NCBI GenBank assembly: GCA_003427395.1
Contig: BFEA01000454.1
Span: 115,556 to 160,142 of the forward strand
Length of the DNA stretch: 44,587 bases
Direction of reading: 5' to 3'
Source: Chara braunii
Lineage: Eukaryota; Streptophyta; Charophyceae; Charales; Characeae
The notes below the pieces were generated by a model. The model saw only the letters and a list, made by a program, of their open reading frames with translations. It was not told the DNA's origin and searched no databases. Numbering within the stretch: the stretch's first letter is position 1; each line of letters starts with the position of its first letter. The position numbers and the translations under genes are program-made. Shown in pieces: positions 19,476 through 28,524 of this stretch.

Positions 19476-21446
19476 CTACTGGCCCGACGTGTTTCTCGGA
19501 GCAATGCCTGAAGTGTTGGCAACATTGTTACGGACGAAAGCAGAGGATCCTACCGCCTGCCCCACCGTAGGTGGGATCTTCTCGGTCACCTTTTTGTTAC
19601 GGCACTTGAATTGGTTATGGTCATATTGGCCACAACGAATGCAAGCTTGTCGGGTGTACCGGTCTTTCCACACGTCCTCAGTGAGACCCGCTTTCTCCCA
19701 TGGAGGAGCATTGGGGTCAACTTGACTCCTTGACCGGGAACCTCCTCGGCGTCTACCGGTCGCCTTTCCTTTCTGAGCTACGACAGCGACTACTCCACCC
19801 TCTGAAGCTTCTACGCTGCCTGCCTCTGAACCAACTCCCGCCTGGAACTCGTCGTCCAACTCGATGGAGGAACCATCGTTGTCGACGAACATAATACGGC
19901 CCTTTGCCTTCCAATTGGGAGGCAGTGACTTCTTCCTACCATCCATCGTGGGATTATGTCCATGCCCTATCTTTGCCTCCAGGTCTAGGGCTTTCTTACT
20001 AAACGAGGGAAAGTTGTGCATATTGATGTTGGCCTCACCTGCCAACTGATTCTTGAGAGGCATGGGAAAGCATCTCAGGTAGGAGGTGAGTAAGACCTCG
20101 GGGTCATAGCGCACCCCAGGGACACAGATCAGACGCTCTACAGCGTCAGTGGCTTCCCTTACTGACTTGAACTGCCTCGTGTGCAGTGTGCGGATCGCGT
20201 CAGTAGCTTTTTGAGCCTCCTGAGGATCATGCCACCTGTCTTCCACCATCTTGAGAAAGTCCTCCTGTTTCTGGTGGGCTGCCCAAGCGCGAAAGTCATG
20301 ACCGTACCCCTGTAGTTGCACTAAACCACTCAACCATCGTGCTGCACTCCCCTCTAGATAGGAGGCAGCCACAAGCACTTCCTCGTGCGGCAAGGTAAGT
20401 TTACATTTGACATAAACCGGCACTGCCCTCAACCACGTGTCGAGGTCTTCGCCCCTCTTATCCCCTGTGAAGGGTTTAGGAGCGGTGATGGTCGTCTTTG
20501 GTACCCACTCACTTTGTCCCGGTCCCGACATCACTCCAGGATGTGGGCCCTGTGATATAGGTTGTTGCACTGACTGCAGGGGTTGTGTACCCTGCGGTTG
20601 TACAGGCTGCGAGACAGCATGCTGCACACTTACGGCAACCTGCGACGAAGGTTGGGTGAACATTGTCTGTACAGGAACCTGTAAACTAGCACATGCTGAG
20701 AACCCTCCTGCTAATGGCATGCCTAGGGAAACGGTCTAGACCGATGTTGGAGCTGTATATGGGGATACCCCAGTCACAGGTGGGACAAAGGGAGGAGGAT
20801 GTACAACGGGCCAGGCACCGGGCCCGGACGGTGATGGTGCCGCCTGCATTCGTCCGACTAACACAGCCAAACTCTACTGGATGTCCTGTAAGATCTCCAT
20901 TTGGTGATCTTGCATTTCTACTACACTCAACAAGACCGACCGTATGATCCTCACATCATCCTCCATCTCTGCAGGGTCCATCTCCTCTAACTCACTAACG
21001 CCCGCTTGTCTCTGCTGCATCCTGGCTCTTCTTCTAATCATTCTTTCTTTTTCTGCCTTAATCTCCCCTAAAGCCTGTTGTAGTTGTGCCTCGCGATCAG
21101 CAGCTCGCTGTATGGCGACCTCCTCGGGAGTCATCACTAGCGGTTGGCTTGTCATTACGCCAATTGACTGACTATGGGTCTGCGCGACCGTTGACCCTAC
21201 AAATCCTGAACTGCTAGCCTGGGAACTCTGCTGCGCAGAAGTGGCCATGGCTACCGAAGCTGCGGCTTCACTTACGAAAGTCCTGCTAGCCTCTGCTGCT
21301 CTAGCTCTCCTCTGCTGCTGCTGCCTCTCCCTACGTCGGCGGAACAGATATCTGTCACCCTCTGGTCTTAATGCCAAATGGGCAACTGGGCGTCTGGCCG
21401 ATCGCAAGATCCGGTCGTCCTCTCTAGTGTCCTCCCTGCCGCTCAT
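19476..21446 (-). pseudogene. Element B gag, one frame with two internal TAG codons
   Basis: The first piece (21446-20874, 190 codons) is Gln/Arg/Ala-rich with a charged helical part (residues 110-190). In the same frame, TAG at 20874-20876 and TAG at 20736-20738 are followed by 414 open codons ending at 19476. That part contains a retrotransposon capsid domain (about PKPFTGDKRGEDLDTWLRAV onward) and a nucleocapsid knuckle, CIRCGQYDHNQFKC (C-X2-C-X4-H-X4-C, 19643-19602). Gag forms the particle and binds element RNA. The pol frame lies +1 relative to gag and does not overlap it in this copy. The ATG at 21446 is the first in the open frame after the leader. Confidence 0.88.
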
Positions 21447-22704
21447 AAGCTACAGTACTGAGCACAATCTGCACTAGACTACTCTCGGTGCCTACCACAG
21501 CGTAATGCCCAGACCAATTTAAAATAAATAGATAATTAATTGGTGACTTTTCCGGAGTAGATACATTTGGGATCAACAGGTAAGTTCAGATTCCTACAAA
21601 TGATACTATTCTACTTTGACCAACTCTCAAACAAAAAGCACAATGAACAAAATCAGTTCTAAACTATATTGTCTGTCAGATGTCAATGGCAGTACCTCTA
21701 ACTAATCAAAATAAAAATAACATCATTTGTTGGGTCTGTTTGCAGCATGGGATCTTACTCAAACTTATCACCTGGAATCTACTCCTTCCCCAATTCCCCT
21801 TGATTGTCACTTGACGCCAGCGTCCCTGAGCAATCCGGTTTGGCGTGCGTGACTAAAGGTGTGCACACGGCCCACCCCTGTGCCCCGAGTAGCTGCTGAG
21901 CTGGCCAGCCCTGCCCTGTGTGTTATCCTCACGTGCAGCGAGCCTTACACTGATTGGCTGATCAAGAGGCAATTTAACGACTGGCCCCAAGCGTCATCAG
22001 GAATTATTTACGTCGCAGCAGGACGACGATCGCAGCCAATGGTTCCCCCAACCGGTGTTTGTTTATAGACGCCCGGTTCTCGTCTCTCCCATAGGGCTGG
22101 CCTGCCCTTCAGTAACCCTCTATGAGCGCAAGAAGCAGACAATGACAAAGCAGCAAAGCATGCGTGCTCTACTCCCGGTGGGTTGGCATGGTGACCGTGA
22201 CCCACTGCTCCGTCCAAGGCCCTTCAGAAAGCACCACCCTCTCCTTCCAGATGCTCCACGTGAACAATGTTGACTCTCAAGGTTGAGCGCACACGACACC
22301 TCACATGAGAGGACTCTCAAGATGGAACTCACACCCTCACAGTAAGAAGTGATGAAGAGGGTAGATAAGGTTAAGAGCAACGTACCTCATTATAGCTGCC
22401 CCCAACCACAGATATTCTCACCAAATGACCTGATGGCGATTGTGATGACCAGTCACTGCATCGGCACAACCAGCATTATCTCGCCGTTCCACCTCAGCAT
22501 CAATCCACCACCAGATAGTTCTCATCACACTGCGAACACCCAATATACACACCGTAGCCTTCCTGGCGATCCCCTCACCTCCTGGGTCGCCACTCCTTGT
22601 CTCCGCCCTCCTCACTACACACCGCCTACGGCCTCACTCACCAAGCAGACCGCATGTATGTACCGCATAGGCAGAAGACAAGCGCCAGATGAGCGCAACG
22701 TACC
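21447..22704 (-). other. Leader of element B
   Basis: About 1.26 kb between primer site and gag start, without a supported ORF. This untranslated leader would carry packaging signals in a live element. Its base composition changes from A/T-rich (21500-21800) to GC-richer (21850-22700). Confidence 0.7.
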
Positions 22705-22719
22705 ACAACTCCGATACCA
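22705..22719 (-). promoter_or_regulatory. Primer-binding site of element B
   Basis: TGGTATCGGAGTTGT on the minus strand, three bases inside the 5' LTR end. It matches the plant initiator-Met tRNA 3' end complement (TGGTATCAGAGC) with differences at A-to-G and at the end. Confidence 0.8.
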
Positions 22720-22722
22720 ACT

Positions 22723-23718
22723 TGCAAGGAAGATGAGCGATAGCGAACTTCAGAAATCAAACAGCATCATACACATAACACCAGATAGTTGTGACCTCAA
22801 ACCAACAGCAGAATTGCATCACGACTTTNAATCAAACAGCATCATACACATAACACCAGATAGTTGTGACCTCAAACCAACAGCAGAATTGCATCACGAC
22901 TTTCACCAAATAAGAACACACCAAAAGCTCATAATTGACAATGCTGGAATAGTCTCATCATCATCATCAACGAAGAACCAATGTTGATATCCTATCTGGC
23001 GCTCGGCGCCCAGACTACAGATGGCAGATCCTATCTAGCCTACTCTACAATGCCGCAGGATGACGTCAACAGCTTCACCGAAGTACGAGCAGATCTCGGA
23101 CAATGTCGTCGCTTCTAGCACCAGGTATGTCTCTCGTATCACTCACAACCTCGTTCCCCAACTCACAGACGCCACTTGCACCCAAGGACTACCCTGCGAC
23201 CCATCCAGCTTACAGCAGCGCAGCTCGGCTATGGCTGCCTGCTCCTTCCAGCTCGCCCGTGAGCGCATGAGCCTGGCAGGCGATAGCGCAGCAGCGCTTG
23301 CGCACAAAGCAGCCAGTGCCCGAATGCCCGATGCGGAGGCAGGCCCTTTGCTATATGGAAGTGGCCTGCGTGTGTTCTGTCCCAGGCTGCGCTGGGCCTT
23401 TCCCAAGAAGCTTCCGAGGCCCAGTCCAAACAACTCAGGCCCAGGGCCTGTGGTGGTTGCTTGCGCCCAACTACCATCGGCCTGTGTCTGGCCCACATCC
23501 CGTATCGAGCCCAGGGCCTGCCTTTGATACATGCAAACAGGCTGCCCAGGGCGTGGGTTCTTTCAACCAACTGGCGCTGCACAACTGCCTGAATTTTCCC
23601 GAGTTGCGTGGTGGCCAAAATAGGGGCCTCAGGCCCCGTCAAGCCTGCCTTCACTTAGAGCGGCCGACATACTGCTTGGCAGGGCCTGAAAGGGGCTCAT
23701 CGGGGCTTAAGCCTCGCA
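22723..23718 (-). repeat. 5' LTR of element B
   Basis: Begins TGCAAGGAAG and ends GCCTCGCA like the left LTR. It is 996 bp as assembled, but about 75 bp (starting near 22755) are repeated either side of the single N at 22829; without that artefact it is about 920 bp. In a live element this copy carries the promoter, reading leftward. Confidence 0.95.
22755..22904. other. Assembly duplication around one N
   Basis: The sequence before the N at 22829 (AATCAAACAGC to CACGACTTT) is repeated exactly after it. The other LTR has it once. This is an unresolved contig overlap, not biology. Confidence 0.9.
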
Positions 23719-23722
23719 AAAC
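23719..23722. other. Target-site duplication of element B, right
   Basis: AAAC, partner of 14933-14936. Confidence 0.7.
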
Positions 23723-23979
23723 TGTGGGGACCACAACCCACTTCCTTCCAATCCAATAAAATCTCTAATACTATAAAGCAAATAGAGGGTCTCGTGTGAC
23801 GGTCCCACGCGAGCACCCGATGCCAGTGTTGGGAAGAGTCCAGACGGGCCCTGGGCCCATGGTAGGAGCGGGCAGTGAAACGGCGCCGCGGCCAAAGGGG
23901 TCGGGAGGGGTGGTAGGGAGCGGGCGCGGAATTGAGGAGCGGCCGGCGAAACGGCACGGTGGCCATATGGATCGGGAGC

Positions 23980-24586
23980 GGACGGCGGGGGGGTAGGACG
24001 GGACAATTTCGGGATAGGGGAAGGGGAAGTTGGAATGGAAACCGGGATGGGGGAAGGAAGAGGTCGGAGACGGGGAAGAGGGGGAGGCGGGGGCGAGAAT
24101 AGGAGGGGACGTCGGGATGGGGCAGAAGCACGTCGGGATAGGGAGGGGCGGGGAGAGGGAGATCGGGATGGGAGACGTCGGGATAGGGCAAGGGGAAATT
24201 GGAATGGGAATCGGGATGGGGAAAGGAAGGGGTCGAAGACGGGGAAGAGGGGGAGGAGGGGGCGGGAATAGGAGGGGACGTTGGGATGGGGAAGAAGGGC
24301 ATCGGGATAGGGGGGGAGGGGGAGAGGGAGATCGGGATGGAGGGATGGGGAAGAAGGACGTCGGGATAGGGAGGGAGGGGGGAGAGTTAAAGGAGGGAGG
24401 AGCGACAAGACCGGTCGTAGGGATAGGGAGGGAGGGGGGAGAGGAAGGGAGCGAGGAGAGGTTTGGAGATGAGGTCGGAGACTGGGGAAAGGGGGAGGCG
24501 GGGACGGAATGGGAGGGGACGTCGGGATGGGGAAGAAGGGCGTCGGGATAGGGAGGAGGGGGAGAGGGGGATCAGGATGGAGGACG
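23980..24586 (+). repeat. G-rich minisatellite
   Basis: Imperfect units combine GGGATGGGGAAGAAGG, CGTCGGGATAGGGAGG and GGGGGAGAGGGAGATC over 600 bp and run into the N gap. The dense runs of G on the plus strand could form G-quadruplexes. The long ORFs here on both strands are translations of the repeat. Confidence 0.9.
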
Positions 24587-25137
24587 NNNNNNNNNNNNNN
24601 NNNNNNNNNNNNNNNNNNNNNNNNNNNNNNNNNNNNNNNNNNNNNNNNNNNNNNNNNNNNNNNNNNNNNNNNNNNNNNNNNNNNNNNNNNNNNNNNNNNN
24701 NNNNNNNNNNNNNNNNNNNNNNNNNNNNNNNNNNNNNNNNNNNNNNNNNNNNNNNNNNNNNNNNNNNNNNNNNNNNNNNNNNNNNNNNNNNNNNNNNNNN
24801 NNNNNNNNNNNNNNNNNNNNNNNNNNNNNNNNNNNNNNNNNNNNNNNNNNNNNNNNNNNNNNNNNNNNNNNNNNNNNNNNNNNNNNNNNNNNNNNNNNNN
24901 NNNNNNNNNNNNNNNNNNNNNNNNNNNNNNNNNNNNNNNNNNNNNNNNNNNNNNNNNNNNNNNNNNNNNNNNNNNNNNNNNNNNNNNNNNNNNNNNNNNN
25001 NNNNNNNNNNNNNNNNNNNNNNNNNNNNNNNNNNNNNNNNNNNNNNNNNNNNNNNNNNNNNNNNNNNNNNNNNNNNNNNNNNNNNNNNNNNNNNNNNNNN
25101 NNNNNNNNNNNNNNNNNNNNNNNNNNNNNNNNNNNNN
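24587..25137. other. Assembly gap (551 N)
   Basis: Unsequenced; entered from the left by the G-rich array. The right edge is unrelated unique sequence. Confidence 0.99.
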
Positions 25138-25246
25138 ACCTTTCCCTCCTGTTCTTGAACACTTTGTCCTTCAAGCCTTCAAGCCTTCGACGTACACTGA
25201 AAAATATAAAACAATATAACACTCCAATGCTCTGGTGCTCAAACCA

Positions 25247-25444
25247 GAATTCATCTTCCTTTGTCCACAAACTCAGCGAAAAAAAAGAAAAAAGAAAAAA
25301 AAAAGAAGAAGAAGACGAAGAAGAAGCAGTTCATGCTCACTCTCGTGATGACGTCAACAGACTGGTTGCTGCAGTAAAATCCACACTTGAGCCACAGGCA
25401 CAGCGTGGCCCAGATTCATCTTCCTGCATCCTCAAACTCAGTAC

Positions 25445-25482
<38 letters not shown>

Positions 25483-25565
25483 AGACAGTCTGGGCATGGC
25501 GTAAACAGACTGATTGCTGCATTGAAATCCACACCTGAGCCGCAGGCACAGCCTGCCCCAACCGC
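25247..25565 (+). repeat. Two tandem units of ~165 bp, each with an A-rich block
   Basis: Unit 1 (25247-25412) and unit 2 (25413-25565) share ATTCATCTTCCT, CAAACTCAG, an A-rich block, then CAGACTG-TTGCTGCA, AAATCCACAC-TGAGCC and CAGGCACAGC. In unit 1 the block is an AAG-rich mix; in unit 2 it is a pure A run (about 25446-25478). An insert with A-tail duplicated in tandem, or two nested insertions, would explain this. Confidence 0.75.
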
Positions 25566-25747
25566 TCCACACTGCGATGTCCCACCGCTTTTCGGTTGCA
25601 GCAACAATCGGCGAATAAACTTATATGTAAAGTGGCGGCCATGCAACCCTCCTCCTGTATATCCACAGAAGCCCCAACGTTGTCAGACGAAACACGTAAA
25701 TTTTATTTAATGCTTTCCAAGACACTTCTGCCGGACCATGGCCATGG

Positions 25748-25879
25748 CTCCACTGCACACAACACTGTACATGCATTTGGATGCTTTCTCGACTAGTGTG
25801 CATTCGGACCAGTCCAACATTTTTTAATGCATCCGGTCAAGAACACGTCCAAATGCATGTAGAGTGTTCTGTAGTGGAG
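25748..25879. repeat. Imperfect inverted repeat, ~45-bp arms
   Basis: The left arm (25748-25793, containing ACTGTACATGCATTTGGATG) is nearly the reverse complement of the right arm (25837-25879, containing CGTCCAAATGCATGTAGAGT). The spacer is about 43 bp. It could fold as a hairpin or be the ends of a tiny MITE. No flanking duplication was identified. Confidence 0.7.
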
Positions 25880-26011
25880 TGAGACCCCATAAGAACAAAG
25901 ATGGCTTTTCCACACAGGCCCAAAATGACAAGTGCCAACGCCAGCGAACCTCCCGAAACCACCAAACGTGATCGGAAGATTCAGAACTCATGAGCTGAAA
26001 ATACACAGGAC

Positions 26012-26400
26012 CGTCCAATCCTGTCGTAGACACAAAAAAAAACGAAGCAACTCCATCATCAAGCGAAACCAGATTTCAAATCAATCTTACTGAAGACACT
26101 GCATCCCTGGACTCTGTCGAACAGGTCATCTATCCTAGGCAGTGGCTCAGCATTCCCAATCCTGTCGTAGACACAAAGGCGAATCAACTCCATCATCAAG
26201 CGAAACCAGATTTCAAATGAATCTTACTGAACACACTGCATCCCTGGACTCTGTCGAATAGGTCATATATCCTAGGCAGTGGCTCAGCATTCTTCACTGT
26301 GATAGCATTCAAGCCTCTGTAGTCTATGCATAGCCTCAGTTCCCCACCTTTCTTTGGGACAAACAGGACAGGTGCTCTGACGTGTTGCTGCGGGACATGT
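26012..26400 (-). pseudogene. Fragment of gypsy RT with an internal tandem duplication
   Basis: Minus-strand text from 26400 leftward reads [58 protein letters not shown]: the N-terminal palm region of Ty3/gypsy RT, close to but distinct from element B. The last part (26156-26290) is repeated once more at 26016-26155, the junctions sharing CCAATCCTGTCGTAGACACAA. No upstream or downstream pol is present, so it is an isolated, rearranged fragment. Confidence 0.85.
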
Positions 26401-26403
26401 AAT

Positions 26404-26740
26404 TCAACAGGCACTCACACCAGGCACTACCTTTAACGTATCTGGCTTGCATTTAGTGGAAACACTGGGGGCGACAGATGGACAATAGTACTTATTGATG
26501 CCAGACATCACAAAGGGTCCTATAGTGAAAACAGAATTTTTTGCGCGGCGTCCATCCAGGTCGCAGCTGCCAAGCCTCCACCGGCTTACTGATAGTCGAT
26601 CACTACGGACCTCCGTGAGGGCTGTATGCGAGGAAACTTGCACATACGGTTCGGGCAAATCCACACCACGCAAATATGCGCTAAGTGCTCGACGTGGCCA
26701 GCTGGGCCTCGGCCCACCATCCGATGTTAATAGATGAGGA
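26404..26740 (-). other. Unrecognised open stretch next to the RT fragment
   Basis: An 89-codon open frame (26673-26404) reads LPEPYVQVSSHTALTEVRSD and later TIGPFVMSGINKYYCPSVAP. I do not recognise it. Its position directly before the RT fragment and in the same direction suggests retroelement protease or linker sequence, but no Asp-protease motif is seen. It could be nothing. Confidence 0.25.
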
Positions 26741-26935
26741 CTGATCTGAAAGAGATGAATCTAACCGCCCTTACGTATATGATGCAACAAGTAAATCAAG
26801 ACTCCATCTCCTCTAGCTGAACTCTCATTGAACTGAGAGAGGACTACGGTAGGGGGCATGAACAATCACGCCCTGCGGAGACCCACAAGGCCTACCAGAC
26901 CCCATTGTTAGAGGTGCAAACATGCACCAAAATTT

Positions 26936-27075
26936 TTTTAAAAAATCAATGCTTTCCAAGACACATCTGCCAGACCAAAGTTGGCAGTTCCAAGACACAT
27001 CTGCCAGGCCAAAAATGACATCCACACACACACACACACAAAAAAAAAAAAAAAGAAGGCATCCACACATACCAA
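26936..27075 (+). repeat. Short repeats CCAAGACACATCTGCCAG and a CA run
   Basis: TTCCAAGACACATCTGCCAG occurs twice in tandem (about 26953 and 26988), and a relative lies at 25709. A (CA)n run follows at about 27023-27039. Confidence 0.7.
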
Positions 27076-27454
27076 AAAATGACAGGTGCTAACTGTGGTG
27101 TGAACTACTTCCCAAAATAAAATAAAAACCAATGATCCTTCGTCGATCGGGATGCCCAGGGCATACGATGCATATGTTTGCATGCAAAACTCAGCTTTGC
27201 TCGCGATTCACCCCCCTCTCTTTCCCCCTACCCGCACGAAGATTGCTCAGGTAGGTCGGCTCTGCCGGCACATCTGTGCTTCCTGGACTGCATTGGAGTA
27301 CACACAGGTGCATTCGAAAAGATGGGCGGGAGAGTGACAGATGAAAATGACAAAGTGCCTTCACGAGGATGGATTGGTCATGAAGAATCGGCCGTGGGCC
27401 AAAGAAAAGTACAAAGCGAAAGCGTGACAAGATGTTGGCCACGGAACTGGGAAG
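27076..27454. other. Gene-free stretch
   Basis: Overlapping short ORFs on both strands, none recognisable. Confidence 0.4.
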
Positions 27455-27624
27455 AAGCGTTTTGACTCTTGAGTCTTTTCACAGAGTAACAAAAACTCGG
27501 CAACAGGTTGCAGTTAAGCGTTTTGACTCTTGAGTCTTTTCACAAGAGGTTGAGAAAAAGGGTTGTCATTGACACAGTCAGAGAATCAGCTGGCCTGCAG
27601 AAAGCATCACCTTTCAGAGAGAAA

Positions 27625-27682
27625 TCACCCTATTTGAGACATCCGTTAAAAAAAGTGGAACAATACAGAGAAGATTAGCATG
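27625..27682 (+). pseudogene. U6 snRNA 5' half, unit 1
   Basis: ACCCTATTTGAGACATCC, then GTGGAACAATACAGAGAAG, then ATTAGCATG: the U6 5' stem-loop, the intact ACAGAGA box and the AGC triad. Sequence is lost exactly after GCATG and replaced by AAAAAAAG repeats, so the U2/U4-pairing stems and 3' end are missing. Confidence 0.85.
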
Positions 27683-27819
27683 AAAAAAAGAAAAAAGAAA
27701 AAAGAAAAAACTCAGCAACAAGTTGCAGTAGTGGGAGAAAAAGGGTTGTCAAAGGGCTGTCATTGACACAGTCAGAGAATCAGCTGGGCTGCAGAAAGCA
27801 TCACCGTTCAGAGAAAAAT

Positions 27820-27874
27820 CACCCTCTTCGGGACATCTGTTAAGAACAGTGGAACGATACCGAGAAGATTAGCA
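27820..27874 (+). pseudogene. U6 snRNA 5' half, unit 2
   Basis: CACCCTCTTCGGGACATC, then AGTGGAACGATACCGAGAAG, then ATTAGCA. The ACAGAGA box has one change (ACCGAGA). It breaks off at almost the same point as unit 1 and continues as a run of G (27875-27891). Confidence 0.85.
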
Positions 27875-28026
27875 GGGGGGGGGGGGGGGGGAGACAAAAA
27901 AAAACTCACCAACAGGTTGCAGTAGTGGAAGAAAAAGGGTTGTCAAAGGATTGTCATTGACATATATTCAGAGAATCAGCTTGCCAAACTGGCGCATCAT
28001 CGCTCAGAGAGAAATCACCCTTCGCC

Positions 28027-28524
28027 AGAGCGACCAACTACTACCGCCATGAACAGATTTCTGAGGATCGAAGGTATTCGACGAAGCAAGGAATTAAGAG
28101 TGAAAGTATTCGATGAAGCAAGGAATTAAGAGTGATGGAAGGAGGACTGACTAGGAGTGCAGCAATCCCGCACACGTGGTTAACCGGGTGCCCTGATTGT
28201 TTGCCTTTTTCCTCAATCCCCGAAGAAAAAGCAGTGTCAGTCAGTGACCAATCAAAAGGACTTTGCACTCTCTACGTACGAAATTGCCGATCGCAGAACT
28301 GTATAAATCACTACTTAAACTACGCAGCGCAAAAGAGAAAAAAAAAAGGGGGAAGGAAGTTGGCGAAGAAACACCAACTGTGACGGAGACGTAGTCTAGA
28401 GGAGCCGGTTCAAAAATGGAATTTGCGAACCACACAGTGCACACACGCACATAATAGGAATTGATTGATAACCAAAGGAAGAAATCAGTGCAGGAGGTGA
28501 GGAAAAAACTGGGGATGACTTCTT
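28027..28524. other. 3' flank of the golgin-like gene
   Basis: No gene. A 28-bp string containing CGAAGCAAGGAATTAAGAGTG is repeated (about 28080 and 28114). The region should include the gene's 3' UTR on the minus strand; no unambiguous poly(A) signal was identified. Confidence 0.5.

Larger units (their letters stand above)
14937..23718 (-). mobile_element. Ty3/gypsy chromovirus, structurally complete (element B)
   Basis: An 8.8-kb minus-strand element bounded by two similar LTRs with TG...CA ends and a 4-bp duplication. Inside, in element order, lie an initiator-Met-type primer site (22705-22719), a leader (about 22704-21447), gag, protease, RT, RNase H, integrase with C-terminal chromodomain, and a polypurine tract (15887-15896). 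The LTRs differ at roughly 40 positions over about 920 shared bases (hand count, about 4 percent), so the insertion is not recent. It cannot move by itself: RT lacks a central piece, gag and pol contain TAG codons, and protease and integrase residues are changed. It is much better preserved than element A. Confidence 0.95.
27455..28026 (+). repeat. Tandem array of ~194-bp units carrying 5' U6 snRNA sequence
   Basis: Three head-to-tail units share CAACAGGTTGCAG, AGAAAAAGGGTTGTC, ATTGACACAGTCAGAGAATC and AGAGAAATCACCC; matching points at 27563, 27757 and 27951 give a 194-bp period. Units 1 and 2 then run into U6 5' sequence, and unit 3 keeps only its first bases (ACCCTTCG, to 28024). The left edge has a 50-bp duplication of GCGTTTTGACTCTTGAGTC (27459 and 27509). 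Units 1 and 2 end in an A-rich block and in G17 respectively. Confidence 0.85.

Noticed and set aside
22349-22987. 212-codon plus-strand ORF
   Set aside because: It crosses the LTR edge, the duplicated segment and the N at 22829; antisense to the element leader and LTR.
24030-25270. Several long ORFs on both strands
   Set aside because: Translations of the G-rich minisatellite and of the N gap.
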